Positions 8,588-16,796 are shown, counted from the first letter of the stretch. The stretch: 36,890 nt of DNA from Paenibacillus sp. A3 (GCF_001399685.1 NZ_JTHN01000079.1:1-36890), one strand, 5' to 3'. Numbers and translations are program-made. Notes: generated from the letters alone by a model not told the origin.

Positions 8588-9439
8588 CTACTCTTGCTTC
8601 AGGTTCAACCAGATGACCGAAACGACAATCATCACGCTGCCTGCGATGAATTTGGCCGTTATCTCAATCGGGAAAAAAGGATACGAATAAACGAAGACAA
8701 TGACAGGATTCAACGACCGGATCAGATTGGCTACCGAGAACTTGATGTACTTAATGCTTTCGTAGAACAGGATAATGCCCAGAAAGCCGCTGCAAAATGC
8801 CGCAATCACAATAAAAAGCAAGCTTTCTCCGGCGAAAAAAACTTTGTAATCTCCTCGAGTGACCCAGATAAACGCACCGATCAATACGGTAGAAATGATC
8901 TGGTTGTAAAATAAAATAATGGAGGAATCGATCCGATCCACCAGTTTCTTGGCCAGCAAATTGGTTAACGCAAACAAAAAGGTATACAGCAGCCCTAACA
9001 TAATCCCCATCATATTATTGTTCGACGATCCCGTGTTCACAACCAGAAAGGAACCTAAGATACAAATGACGATCGGAAAATAACTCGACGATTTAATTTT
9101 TTCACGGAGGATGAATACGGCCAAGGCCAGCGAAAAAATTATATAAAACCGGCCGATTAAGCCAAACGCGATCGGTCCCAGCATAAATAAGCTGAAATAT
9201 TGGCACACGACGCCGATGGAGTTCGTGACCCCCAGCAGATAGATTCTTTTGTCGTTGACGAACGCCAGCCTTTTTTTTCTGACCCCTAAAAACAACAAGC
9301 AGAATAGAGCTGAAAATAGACTGCTGTAAAAGCTGGCGACCATCGGGTCGATCGTAGATAGAGAGAACATATTGGTCAGCGGCGAGAGGCTCATCACCAG
9401 AACGGAAGCAACGCTGAGTAGAATGCCTTTAACTTTCAT
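8588..9439 (-). CDS. EamA/DMT-family membrane transporter
   Basis: About 283 residues made almost entirely of ten hydrophobic helices in two EamA halves. These are typical of the drug/metabolite transporter superfamily, usually exporters of small metabolites. A charged loop (VRKKRLAFVNDKR) follows helix 2, and LREKIKSSSY follows the first EamA repeat. The ATG at 9439 has AAGGA 8 bases upstream and is preferred over the one at 9445. It overlaps the end of the Nudix gene by 11 bases, so translation is probably coupled. It is the last gene of a three-gene unit with a methyltransferase and a Nudix hydrolase and may export their product (inference). Confidence 0.85.
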   Translation of the reverse strand: MKVKGILLSVASVLVMSLSPLTNMFSLSTIDPMVASFYSSLFSALFCLLFLGVRKKRLAFVNDKRIYLLGVTNSIGVVCQYFSLFMLGPIAFGLIGRFYIIFSLALAVFILREKIKSSSYFPIVICILGSFLVVNTGSSNNNMMGIMLGLLYTFLFALTNLLAKKLVDRIDSSIILFYNQIISTVLIGAFIWVTRGDYKVFFAGESLLFIVIAAFCSGFLGIILFYESIKYIKFSVANLIRSLNPVIVFVYSYPFFPIEITAKFIAGSVMIVVSVIWLNLKQE

Positions 9440-9854
9440 AACCATGTTCCTTGATATGGCTGAAGATCGATTTGTAAATTCCGTCCGTAAACGACAATTC
9501 CTCTTCGCTTGGCAGCGTTGTCGATAATCGGACTTCCGTCGTTTCGGAGAATGCGGGAATATCTTCGAAATACAAGACTTCCGCGGCGGAAATAATCACG
9601 TTCTCATGGTTGGCCAATGTATAGTAGCCTACAACCTGTATATTTTCGATAACGGCTCCGGCTTCTTCCCAAGCTTCCCTCTTGGCAACCTCCAGAATGG
9701 TTTCGCCGTCCTCCTTTTTCCCCCCGGTAAATTCCCACTTTCTTTTTTTGTTTTTCACGAAGACAAATTGATCTTTATAATGTAAAACAACCAAAACATA
9801 CTGATAGCTCTCAGGACATTGGTTGTAATGGATTTCCATATCGTCGATCATCAT
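9429..9854 (-). CDS. Nudix hydrolase
   Basis: About 141 residues. A full Nudix box is visible: GGKKEDGETILEVAKREAWEE plus AGA, matching the GX5EX7REUXEEXGU pattern that binds the divalent metal. It is expected to hydrolyse a nucleoside diphosphate linked to another group; the substrate cannot be told from sequence. The longest frame starts with GTG at 9863; the ATG at 9854 with AAGGTGA 5 bases upstream is preferred. It is the middle gene of the operon, overlapping the EamA gene and 45 bases after the methyltransferase. Confidence 0.9.
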   Translation of the reverse strand: MMIDDMEIHYNQCPESYQYVLVVLHYKDQFVFVKNKKRKWEFTGGKKEDGETILEVAKREAWEEAGAVIENIQVVGYYTLANHENVIISAAEVLYFEDIPAFSETTEVRLSTTLPSEEELSFTDGIYKSIFSHIKEHGYES

Positions 9855-9899
9855 GACCTTCACCTTCTTTCCGTTTTAAAGTGAGCGTTAACCATTCCC

Positions 9900-10589
9900 C
9901 TATTGCTTTTTCTTCAGGTGAAGAAATAAATATCTGCCGCTCTGTTTATTAAATTTGTGAATCACATTATCCAGCAAGGTCCAGACGCCCTTATCTCCGA
10001 CGCACGGGACGACTTTGCAGCACAGCACATCAAATTTACCTTCCAGGAATTTGTAAATTTCCTTTTGCGACATTTCCTTCTGAAAACCGTAGTTCCAGCG
10101 GTTTAGCTTCTCATACCATTGACGCTGCCACTTAAAAATGGAATGCGCATGGGACCACACCATGATGGCTTCCCCGGAGCTCTCCAAACGATCGTACAAC
10201 GTCTGTAAGCCTGTCTCGTAATTTGGAACATGCTCCAGCACGCTAAACGCCATAATAAAATCATGCTGTTCGGCATGATCTGTCATCGGAGCATTCAAGT
10301 CGTGCTGCTTAAAGCTCACATGGCTGTATTGCACCAGATTTTCTTTGGACTTGAGCAGCGCATCCTCCGAATAATCGTATAATCTCACGCTTTCAATACT
10401 GGGGTATCGGTTGATTAATTCCAACGTCATATAGCCCCCGCCCGCCCCGAAATCTCCGACTTTTTTAACCTTATGAAAGTTGACTCCCAAGCTTTCGTAT
10501 ATATCAAATTTTTTCAGCGCCTTGTTATTCCTTACTTTCTCCAATGCGTAGTTATCTTTTTTCCATACGACATTCCACACCTTTTCCAT
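9900..10589 (-). CDS. Class I SAM-dependent methyltransferase
   Basis: About 229 residues. Motif I is VGDFGAGGGYM, followed by an acidic strand end (RLYDYSEDAL) and a motif IV-like FIMAFSVLEHVPNY, the usual layout of Rossmann-fold methyltransferases acting on small molecules. The substrate is unknown. The ATG at 10589 follows GGAGGGTGG by about 12 bases; the frame also has a GTG at 10601 lying directly against that site, too close to use. A good promoter lies just upstream, so this is the first gene of the operon with the Nudix and EamA genes. Confidence 0.85.
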   Translation of the reverse strand: MEKVWNVVWKKDNYALEKVRNNKALKKFDIYESLGVNFHKVKKVGDFGAGGGYMTLELINRYPSIESVRLYDYSEDALLKSKENLVQYSHVSFKQHDLNAPMTDHAEQHDFIMAFSVLEHVPNYETGLQTLYDRLESSGEAIMVWSHAHSIFKWQRQWYEKLNRWNYGFQKEMSQKEIYKFLEGKFDVLCCKVVPCVGDKGVWTLLDNVIHKFNKQSGRYLFLHLKKKQ

Positions 10590-10622
10590 ACTTGGAACCA
10601 CCCTCCAATTTTTTCTATTTGA

Positions 10623-10651
10623 ATTATAGCCTTAGCCATGGAAGGTGTATA
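10623..10651 (-). promoter_or_regulatory. Sigma-A-type promoter of the methyltransferase operon
   Basis: Reading the minus strand: TATACA (10651-10646, 4 of 6 to TTGACA), a 17-base spacer, then a perfect TATAAT (10628-10623). The start of transcription would fall near 10616, giving a leader of roughly 27 bases. Confidence 0.6.
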
Positions 10652-10740
10652 TAGCAAATGTAGTAGATTTATGTCGATTTTGTAATTTTATACTCCTCTA
10701 CATTTAATAGTTAAAACATAGTTTATTTTAAGTGAAACTT

Positions 10741-10777
10741 AGAAAAAAGAAAGAGAGTACCTCAACGCGGTACTCTC
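10741..10777 (-). terminator. Terminator for the HxlR regulator gene
   Basis: A perfect 9-bp stem, GAGAGTACC/GGTACTCTC with a 7-base loop. On the minus strand it is followed by TTTCTTTTTT. Confidence 0.85.
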
Positions 10778-10780
10778 TCG

Positions 10781-10818
10781 GGAATACTTGAAGCCTTAGC
10801 TCAAGTATTCCTTTTTTT
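10781..10818 (+). terminator. Second, opposite-facing terminator hairpin
   Basis: A perfect 11-bp stem GGAATACTTGA/TCAAGTATTCC followed by seven T residues on the plus strand. It lies 3 bases from the previous hairpin. No plus-strand gene precedes it, so it would only stop antisense transcription running toward the HxlR gene or an unseen small RNA. Confidence 0.75.
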
Positions 10819-10857
10819 ATCGTCCAAAGGAATCGTGGAAAGATCCATGTTCACGTC

Positions 10858-11229
10858 TCAATGATTTAAAATATTGTCCTCCAATACGGTGAACTTATCG
10901 CCGTATTCTTTAATAATATGGCGCTCTCCCCAGGAGCAAAGCGCATCCAGAATCGGCTTGAGGCTCCACCCGTATTCGCTCAGCTCGTATTCGACCTTGG
11001 GCGGCACTTGATGATACGTAATCCGGTTGACGATCCCGTCCGCCTCCAGTTCCCGCAGTTGCTGGGTTAGCATCTTTTGCGTAATACTGGGCATAATACG
11101 CTTGAGATCACTCGTTCGTTTCTTTCCACGCGTCAAGTGACAGAGAATCACGCACTTCCATTTTCCTCCAATGACTTCCAAGGTCGCTTCCACCGAAATA
11201 TTATACTTCTTATTGGTTCCTGTGCTCAT
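10858..11229 (-). CDS. HxlR-family transcriptional regulator
   Basis: 123 residues, the usual size of the family. It shows the HxlR signature: VEATLEVIGGKWKCVILCHL, a winged helix with a TSDLKRIMPSITQKMLTQQL recognition region, and the conserved ending VEYELSEYGWSLKPILDALCSWG. A Cys near residue 30 and one near 99 could sense electrophiles, as in YodB-type members (inference). The ATG at 11229 has GGAGG 7 bases upstream; the longer frame to 11256 would cross the promoter and palindrome. It is divergent from an MFS exporter. A palindrome abuts its own -10 box, which suggests autoregulation. Confidence 0.92.
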   Translation of the reverse strand: MSTGTNKKYNISVEATLEVIGGKWKCVILCHLTRGKKRTSDLKRIMPSITQKMLTQQLRELEADGIVNRITYHQVPPKVEYELSEYGWSLKPILDALCSWGERHIIKEYGDKFTVLEDNILNH

Positions 11230-11245
11230 GCGAAATCCTCCAATT

Positions 11246-11286
11246 GTTATAGGCACTTTTTAGTGCCTACCGTACTTTAAAGTACG
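11246..11286. promoter_or_regulatory. Two palindromic operators and -10 box between the HxlR and MFS genes
   Basis: On the minus strand TATAAC (11251-11246) is directly abutted by the palindrome GGCACTTTTTAGTGCC (11252-11267). A second perfect palindrome, CGTACTTTAAAGTACG, lies at 11271-11286, centres 19 bp apart. Both share an ACTTT..AGT core. They are likely sites for the HxlR regulator. The -35 region of the HxlR gene is poor. Confidence 0.7.
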
Positions 11287-11370
11287 TACTAGCCAAAAAT
11301 GCTTGCTCCTCTCATAATAGCATATATCGGCCGATGTTTACCACGAATACACGAATAGAGGTGAGAAAAC

Positions 11371-12588
11371 ATGCAATTGGATCAAAAACGGAGTATACTC
11401 GCGCTTCTGGCTCTGGCCATTAGCGCCTATGCGATCGGAACTACCGAGTTTATCAGCGTGGGGCTGCTGCCCCTAATCGCCGAAAACCTTCATATATCGG
11501 TCACAACGGCAGGACTAACGGTGACGCTGTATGCGCTCGGTGTCACCTTCGGGGCTCCCGTGCTGACCTCACTCACCACGGGAATGTCCCGCAAGTCGCT
11601 GCTGATTGCCATCATGGTCGTTTTTATCGCCGGCAACAGTCTGGCGGCGGCTTCCGGAAGCATCGGCATCCTGTTGACGGCCCGCGTGCTATCCGCTTTG
11701 TCGCACGGCGTATTTATGTCGATTGCATCGACCATCGCCGCCGACCTCGTGCCGGAGAACAAACGGGCGAGTGCGATCTCCATGATGTTCTCAGGCCTGA
11801 CGGTCGCCATCGTGACCGGCGTGCCGCTAGGTACCTGGATCGGCCAGCAGATGGGCTGGCGTGCGGCCTTCGTCACCATCGCCGTCATCGGCCTGGTCGC
11901 GCTAATCGCCAACCTGATCTTGATCCCCGCTTCGCTGCGTAAGGGCGTTCCGACCCCCGTGCGTGAGCAGGTGAAGCTGGTGACGAATGGCAAACTGCTG
12001 CTTGCGTTCGCCATCACGGCTCTCGGGTATGGAGGCACCTTTGTCGTATTTACTTATTTATCCCCATTGCTGCATGAGATAACCGGATTTGCCGAAAGCA
12101 CGGTAGCGGTCATCCTGCTGATTTACGGCGTTGCGATTGCGATCGGCAATGTCATCGGGGGAAAGGTGGCCAACCGCCGGCCGCTCAAGGCTCTGTTCTA
12201 TATGTTCATCCTGCAGGCGATCGTGCTGCTGGTGTTGATGGTCACCGCGCCATTCAAGGTAGCCGGGTTGATCACGATCTTCTTCATGGGCCTGCTGGCC
12301 TTCATGAACGTTCCCGGGCTGCAGATTTATGTCGTCATGCTGGCCGAGCGCTTCGCGCCGGAAGCTAAGGATGTCGCTTCCGCCGTCAACATCGCCGCGT
12401 TCAATGCGGGTATCGCCATTGGAGCCTATCTGGGTGGTGTGGTGACCGATTCGATGGGATTGATTCATACCACCTGGATCGGCGCTGTCATGGTCTTGGC
12501 CGCGGTGTTGCTGACCGGCTTGAGCATGGTACTGGAACGCAAGGGCGTGCCGGTTCGCGCCGTGCGGACGGGGCCGGCCCGGTCTTGA
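11371..12588 (+). CDS. MFS transporter, YdhP/AraJ-like exporter
   Basis: 405 residues with about 12 membrane helices. The N-terminal segment AIGTTEFISVGLLPLIAENL and the LPENKRASAISMMFSGL-like loop after helix 4 (here VPENKRASAISMM) mark the DHA12/YdhP-type proton antiporters that export sugars or drugs. The ATG has AGAGGTGAG about 9 bases upstream. The gene is divergent from the HxlR regulator, the usual arrangement for an inducible exporter, and an aldo/keto reductase follows it 128 bases downstream in the same direction. GC content is visibly higher than in neighbouring genes. Confidence 0.9.
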   Translation: MQLDQKRSILALLALAISAYAIGTTEFISVGLLPLIAENLHISVTTAGLTVTLYALGVTFGAPVLTSLTTGMSRKSLLIAIMVVFIAGNSLAAASGSIGILLTARVLSALSHGVFMSIASTIAADLVPENKRASAISMMFSGLTVAIVTGVPLGTWIGQQMGWRAAFVTIAVIGLVALIANLILIPASLRKGVPTPVREQVKLVTNGKLLLAFAITALGYGGTFVVFTYLSPLLHEITGFAESTVAVILLIYGVAIAIGNVIGGKVANRRPLKALFYMFILQAIVLLVLMVTAPFKVAGLITIFFMGLLAFMNVPGLQIYVVMLAERFAPEAKDVASAVNIAAFNAGIAIGAYLGGVVTDSMGLIHTTWIGAVMVLAAVLLTGLSMVLERKGVPVRAVRTGPARS

Positions 12589-12716
12589 CTGTCGAGCTCT
12601 GTTTTCGCTATCTGGGCATCATCCAAGCAGCCACGCGCAAAATGGTCAGGGCCGCTACCACTCCAACAAGACATCATGTTTCAAAATTACCATTTACCCT
12701 ACTGGAGGTTTTATCT

Positions 12717-13559
12717 ATGACAACGCATCTGCAAGCAACTACGACTCTAAATAACGGAAAGGCTATGCCTTGGTTCGGCATCGGCGTATTCAAAGTCGCG
12801 GACGGTCCCGAGCTCGTGGACGCGGTCAAAGCGGCTGTCGCCCATGGCTACCGCAGTATCGACACGGCGGCCATCTATGACAACGAGCACAGCGTAGGCC
12901 AGGCTATCCGCGAAGCCCTTCAAGAAACGGGACTCTCCCGCGAAGACCTGTTCGTCACTTCCAAGGTATGGAACGCCGATCTTGGCTATGAAGCGACGCT
13001 CGCCGCCTATGAGACCAGCTTGGAGAAGCTGGGGCTGGATTATCTCGATCTGTACCTGATTCACTGGCCTGTGGCTGGCAAGTACAATGACGCTTGGCGT
13101 GCGCTCGAAGCGCTGTACAAGGCCGGACGCGTCAAAGCGATCGGCGTCAGCAACTTCCAGATTCATCACCTGGAGGACCTGATGAAAGATGCCGAGATCA
13201 AGCCGATGGTGAACCAGGTCGAGCTCCATCCGCGGCTCAGCCAGCAAGCGCTGCGCGACTTCTGCGCCCGGCATGACATTCAGATCGAGGCATGGTCGCC
13301 TCTGATGCAGGGCCAGCTGCTGGACAACCCGGTGCTGCAGGAAATCGGCGCCCGTCACGGCAAGTCGGTCGCCCAAGTCATTCTGCGCTGGGATCTGCAG
13401 CACGGCATCGTAACGATTCCCAAGTCGACGAAGGCTCCCCGGATTATCGAGAACGCCTCGGTGTTCGACTTCGAGCTGACGAGTGAAGAGATGGCCCGCA
13501 TCGATGCGCTGAACCAGAACCTGCGGGTTGGACCGGACCCTGACAATTTTGACTTCTAA
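12717..13559 (+). CDS. Aldo/keto reductase (YvgN/2,5-diketo-gluconate reductase type)
   Basis: 280 residues, a standard single-domain AKR barrel that uses NADPH to reduce aldehydes or ketones in the cytoplasm. The catalytic tetrad is visible: D49 and Y54 in GYRSIDTAAIYDNE, K83 in VTSKVWN and H116 in YLIHWPV; the family signatures IGVSNF and IPKST follow. The ATG at 12717 has GGAGG 10 bases upstream; the longer open frame from 12585 has no site and crosses the end of the MFS gene. It shares direction and high GC with the MFS gene, so the two may form one HxlR-controlled detoxification unit (inference). A strong terminator follows. Confidence 0.93.
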   Translation: MTTHLQATTTLNNGKAMPWFGIGVFKVADGPELVDAVKAAVAHGYRSIDTAAIYDNEHSVGQAIREALQETGLSREDLFVTSKVWNADLGYEATLAAYETSLEKLGLDYLDLYLIHWPVAGKYNDAWRALEALYKAGRVKAIGVSNFQIHHLEDLMKDAEIKPMVNQVELHPRLSQQALRDFCARHDIQIEAWSPLMQGQLLDNPVLQEIGARHGKSVAQVILRWDLQHGIVTIPKSTKAPRIIENASVFDFELTSEEMARIDALNQNLRVGPDPDNFDF

Positions 13560-13611
13560 GCCTGGCCCGTCCATAACGAAGAACGCCAGTTCCCCTAGCA
13601 AGGGGCTGGAC

Positions 13612-13644
13612 AGCCTGTTGAGAAACCCTCAACAGGCTTTTTTT
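13612..13644 (+). terminator. Strong terminator after the aldo/keto reductase
   Basis: A perfect 11-bp stem AGCCTGTTGAG/CTCAACAGGCT with a 5-base loop, followed by seven T residues. Confidence 0.95.
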
Positions 13645-13852
13645 GATTTTCATTATTTATCCCGGACCATAAAAACTGATACAGTGGTTGTAGGGACAAT
13701 AAATCGTTAGACATTCTCGTCGGAAATTCATTCCTTCAGGGTTGACATGGCCGCTGACACTCAGCCTCTTGCAAAAAAAATATAGGACCGAACCTTTTTC
13801 CGATACAGAGACAATATAGGGTGTAAGCTGCTTACTCAGGAGGGCCCTCTGA
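13645..13852 (+). promoter_or_regulatory. Upstream region of the first ECF sigma operon
   Basis: About 208 bases without a supported gene. A candidate ECF-type -35, CGAACCTTTTT (13789-13799), could match autoregulated sigma promoters of the GAAAC/GAACC type, with a -10 near the CAATAT at about 13812. A TTGACA at 13742-13747 has no -10 at the right distance. AGGAGGG precedes the start codon. Confidence 0.3.
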
Positions 13853-14428
13853 ATGCAAAGTGAATATATGTACCAATTACTCATAAAAATGAAAGATGGT
13901 GATCAACAGGCGTTTCAAACGATGTATGATGCCACCTATCGGGATGTCTACCGAACCGTCTCCTTTCTTGTGGATCATCAGCAGGATCGGGAAGATGTCA
14001 TGAACGAGATCTATATGCAAATGTGGACCTCTCTTGCCAACTACGATACGAACCGTCCTTTCCACTTCTGGCTGCACGGCTTGGTAATCCGCCAAGTGCA
14101 GAGATTTCGGGTCAAGAGCTGGAGGAGATTCCGAATTTTTGAACGCATCCGTATCTTCTCTCGGGAAGAGCATCATTGGGATGAGCCTACTGTGATCATG
14201 GAGGGGACGAATCAAGAGATATCGCAGGCAATCCAAAAACTGACCGACAAACAGCGCACGGTGATTATCCTCCGCTTTTTTCACGACTATACTCTTGAGG
14301 AAATCGCGGCATTGCTCGGTATTCCGCTGGGTACAGTCAAGTCCAGATATCATGCGGGCCTCCAGGCGCTTCGAAAAAACATAGGGAATCTCCTCCCGGA
14401 AAGGATGGAAAAGTCCAATGCCTATTGA
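13853..14428 (+). CDS. ECF-type RNA polymerase sigma factor
   Basis: 191 residues with sigma region 2 (about 15-80: AFQTMYDATYRDVYRTVSFL, DREDVMNEIYMQMW) and region 4 (about 125-175: LTDKQRTVIILRFFHDYTLEEIAALLGIPLGTVKSRYHAGL). It has no extra domains. An ATG with AGGAGG 9 bases upstream is the clear start. Its last 11 bases overlap the next gene, a membrane protein with the position and topology of an anti-sigma factor, so the pair is translationally coupled. The signal it answers to is unknown. Confidence 0.92.
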   Translation: MQSEYMYQLLIKMKDGDQQAFQTMYDATYRDVYRTVSFLVDHQQDREDVMNEIYMQMWTSLANYDTNRPFHFWLHGLVIRQVQRFRVKSWRRFRIFERIRIFSREEHHWDEPTVIMEGTNQEISQAIQKLTDKQRTVIILRFFHDYTLEEIAALLGIPLGTVKSRYHAGLQALRKNIGNLLPERMEKSNAY

Positions 14429-15521
14429 ACGAAAAATCCGTGAACATCTGCTCAAAGAGGCAGAAACGATGGAGTGCCCTCCGGCCATTTCCAAACGAAT
14501 CGAACAATCCTATTCTCAATATTTGCAACGAAAAAGGAGCGAAAAAACCATGAAAAAACGATTAATTGGCGGAATAGTTGCTGCTGCGATTTTGGTTCCA
14601 ACCGCAGGATTTGCGGCCCCTCCCCTGATTGAAATGATTACCAGAAAACCAATGACTGCTGAACAAGTCAAGGTGGATGAGGTTGGCAAAGCAACGCTTG
14701 AGAAGCTGTATAGCGCATTTCCCGAAACAAGATCGTTTGAGATTATCGCTGCAAGCAACGCTCAAGGTGATGTACTCCAACCGGCAGATTCCACCGGTTT
14801 ATCCCAAATGAAAGTGAACCAAACAAGCATCATACTGCAGGAAAAAGGAGGAAGCGGCAAAAAGATTGCCGTTCATACTAACGGTATTTCGGGTGAGATT
14901 GAACACGTGGATCAAGAGAATTGGGAGCCTAAGGAGAAGCCGCTCATTACTTTAACCGATCAGGAAATCAAGGCGAAGGTAGATCGTCTCATTGATAAAA
15001 TGTATGGTAACGTCAAAGCGTACGAGTTTGCTATGGAACAAATGGAGAACCCAAATCAAAAAACATTGATGTTGAATTACACCATAAAGGGATCAGAATC
15101 ACCGTTTTTCCAGGTATTTGTTCATGACAATGCAATTAATCTTACTCGGGTAGGAGGTGAACCTGCACCTTCACACATTAAAGTAGAAGGTTTATTCACT
15201 AGAGATGGTAAGCCTGATTATGCTTATGATTCCATTTTGAACGATGATAAACTGTTTTCTTTGCTAAAAATTAGCCCGACAGAATTAAAAGAAGAATTAG
15301 CAAAAGGTAAATCCGTTGCGGATATTGCAGCATCTAAAAATATCTCTAAACAACAAGTGTACGAGGTGATTGCAAATACGCAGATTGAAAAACAACTGGA
15401 AGCTGAACAAAATGGGGTAGTTCCTAAAAGCAATCGTTCAAAGGAACAAATGATGAAAGATGGTGAACTCAAATTCTTACCAATCATTGAACACAAAAAT
15501 GAAACACCACAGAAGAAATAA
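14418..15521 (+). CDS. Putative membrane anti-sigma factor of the ECF pair
   Basis: 367 residues: a short cytoplasmic N-terminus (about 1-46, long enough to hold a sigma factor), one membrane helix (about 48-66, GGIVAAAILVPTAGFAA), and a large external part. Residues about 260-310 carry the segment LFSLLKISPTELKEELAKGK plus a SVADIAASKNIS helix, resembling the small Leu/Lys repeats seen in Paenibacillus exported proteins. The rest is not assigned to a family. No zinc-binding HxxxCxxC anti-sigma motif is seen. The ATG overlaps the sigma gene by 11 bases. The anti-sigma role rests on position and topology. Confidence 0.75.
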   Translation: MPIERKIREHLLKEAETMECPPAISKRIEQSYSQYLQRKRSEKTMKKRLIGGIVAAAILVPTAGFAAPPLIEMITRKPMTAEQVKVDEVGKATLEKLYSAFPETRSFEIIAASNAQGDVLQPADSTGLSQMKVNQTSIILQEKGGSGKKIAVHTNGISGEIEHVDQENWEPKEKPLITLTDQEIKAKVDRLIDKMYGNVKAYEFAMEQMENPNQKTLMLNYTIKGSESPFFQVFVHDNAINLTRVGGEPAPSHIKVEGLFTRDGKPDYAYDSILNDDKLFSLLKISPTELKEELAKGKSVADIAASKNISKQQVYEVIANTQIEKQLEAEQNGVVPKSNRSKEQMMKDGELKFLPIIEHKNETPQKK

Positions 15522-15587
15522 CAAGGCAATACAATCCGTGTTGGCGTAGTCGGGGAATAGGAGTACAATAACCTCAACTCTGGACGG

Positions 15588-15635
15588 TGACCCGTAAGAT
15601 GAAACACTTTAAAAAAGTGTCCCTCCTGCGGGTCA
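15588..15635. terminator. Nested bidirectional terminator between converging genes
   Basis: An outer stem TGACCCG/CGGGTCA encloses an inner stem ACACTTT/AAAGTGT. It sits between the anti-sigma gene (plus) and the Nudix gene (minus), whose stop is 8 bases away. Confidence 0.65.
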
Positions 15636-15642
15636 TTTGTGT

Positions 15643-16107
15643 TTAGCGCAATAAGGTATTGTTTTTTGCGAGGAAGCGTTCGAGTATGACACGATGGCTT
15701 TTAACCAGTTCGGGAACCTCTTGAAGATCGAAAAATTGAAAAGCCAACGATTCCGCATCGTTAATAAAAGGCTGGCCCGTAAAGCTTCTGGTTGAATAAG
15801 CAATGGTTACGACATAAAATTCGTCCCCATTCGGAGCTTTGATAAAGTTTTGCGGCCCCGAAAACACATCAATGAGTTCTAACTCCCCGATCGTGATACC
15901 TGCTTCCTCCAGCAATTCGCGACGAGCCGTATCCTCCGCGGTTTCCCCTAACTCCATGAGACCTCCGGGGATTCCCCAGGCCCCCAACGGATGTTTGCGT
16001 TGTTGAAGCAAGATTCTGTCATTGCTGTCCAGAACAATAACCACAGAGCCGACAAAAATTAAAGGCCGATGTCCTACAAGGCTTCGCAATTCCTCAATAT
16101 ATCCCAT
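15643..16107 (-). CDS. Nudix hydrolase (ADP-ribose pyrophosphatase-like)
   Basis: 154 residues. The Nudix box is GGLMELGETAEDTARRELLE followed by EAG, with the metal-binding glutamates present. The N-terminus MGYIEELRSLVGHRPLIFVG and the WGIPGG segment are typical of a common Bacillota Nudix group of unknown substrate. The ATG at 16107 has GGAG 6-7 bases upstream and is preferred over the longer frame from 16143. It is a single gene; the upstream neighbour in the same direction is a relic. Confidence 0.9.
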   Translation of the reverse strand: MGYIEELRSLVGHRPLIFVGSVVIVLDSNDRILLQQRKHPLGAWGIPGGLMELGETAEDTARRELLEEAGITIGELELIDVFSGPQNFIKAPNGDEFYVVTIAYSTRSFTGQPFINDAESLAFQFFDLQEVPELVKSHRVILERFLAKNNTLLR

Positions 16108-16195
16108 CTCCACACTCCCGCACACCAAGATGTAACCTTCCACTATCCATATCTTAGCATAAACTGACTCTTAAAGTCTTTTTTGCCACCTTAGT

Positions 16196-16765
16196 TCAAA
16201 TGCTGGCCCGGCTCGCCCCAATCTGTTCAACCCCTTTATTAAAGATAACATAGCCGATCAGCGTACCGAATAGGACCATATATAGCATTTCCATCCACCC
16301 TTGAGTGGACAGATCTGGAACCTTTCCCCATCCCCCTTCAACCAACGAGCTGCCCCCCAGAAACACCGAGCCGATGAAAATCATCAGAGTTGTTGCCAAT
16401 AGCTTGGATACCTCCTTCATAACTGCTTTTCCAAGCAGACCATAGATAACGCCACAAGCCAACGCGGCAAAAAACAAGATGTCACCTACATTAAAGGATA
16501 GGGTACTAATCGTATGGAAAGACCCTTTCGTAATGACAATGACCACACCAACCAGCGATAAAACCAAACTAAGTCCTGTCTTCCCGCTCCACGCTTCTTT
16601 CAAGAAGAACACGGCTCCTGCCGTAACAAAAACAGGCATGGTCGCGATGATCAACGACCCATTAACAGCCGACGTATATTTCAGACCCAAAAAGAATAAA
16701 GCATTATAGCCAAAAATACCGGTTAACGATACAAAAAGCAGTCCCAGAATAAGGGCTTCAAGAGC
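16196..16765 (-). pseudogene. EamA-family transporter relic, truncated at both ends
   Basis: The open frame (about 189 codons from the in-frame TAA at 16766-16768) encodes only the middle of an EamA/DMT transporter. It enters at a typical third helix (GIFGYNALFFLGLKYTSAVN) and stops right after QIGASRASI, where family members continue with their last helices. Length is about 190 against about 300 residues. No ribosome binding site fits; the first Met (16690) is inside a helix. Neither flank carries the missing ends, so this is a deletion remnant, not a simple frameshift. Confidence 0.85.
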
Positions 16766-16796
16766 TTATTTTGTCAAATGAAAACCGTTTAGACGA

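Noticed and set aside
12747..13601. 284-codon open frame on the minus strand
   Set aside because: It lies fully antisense to the aldo/keto reductase, whose catalytic residues are intact; it is a product of high GC and codon bias.
16144..16195. Short hairpin followed by TTTTTT on the plus strand
   Set aside because: The stem is only 4 bp and no plus-strand gene precedes it.
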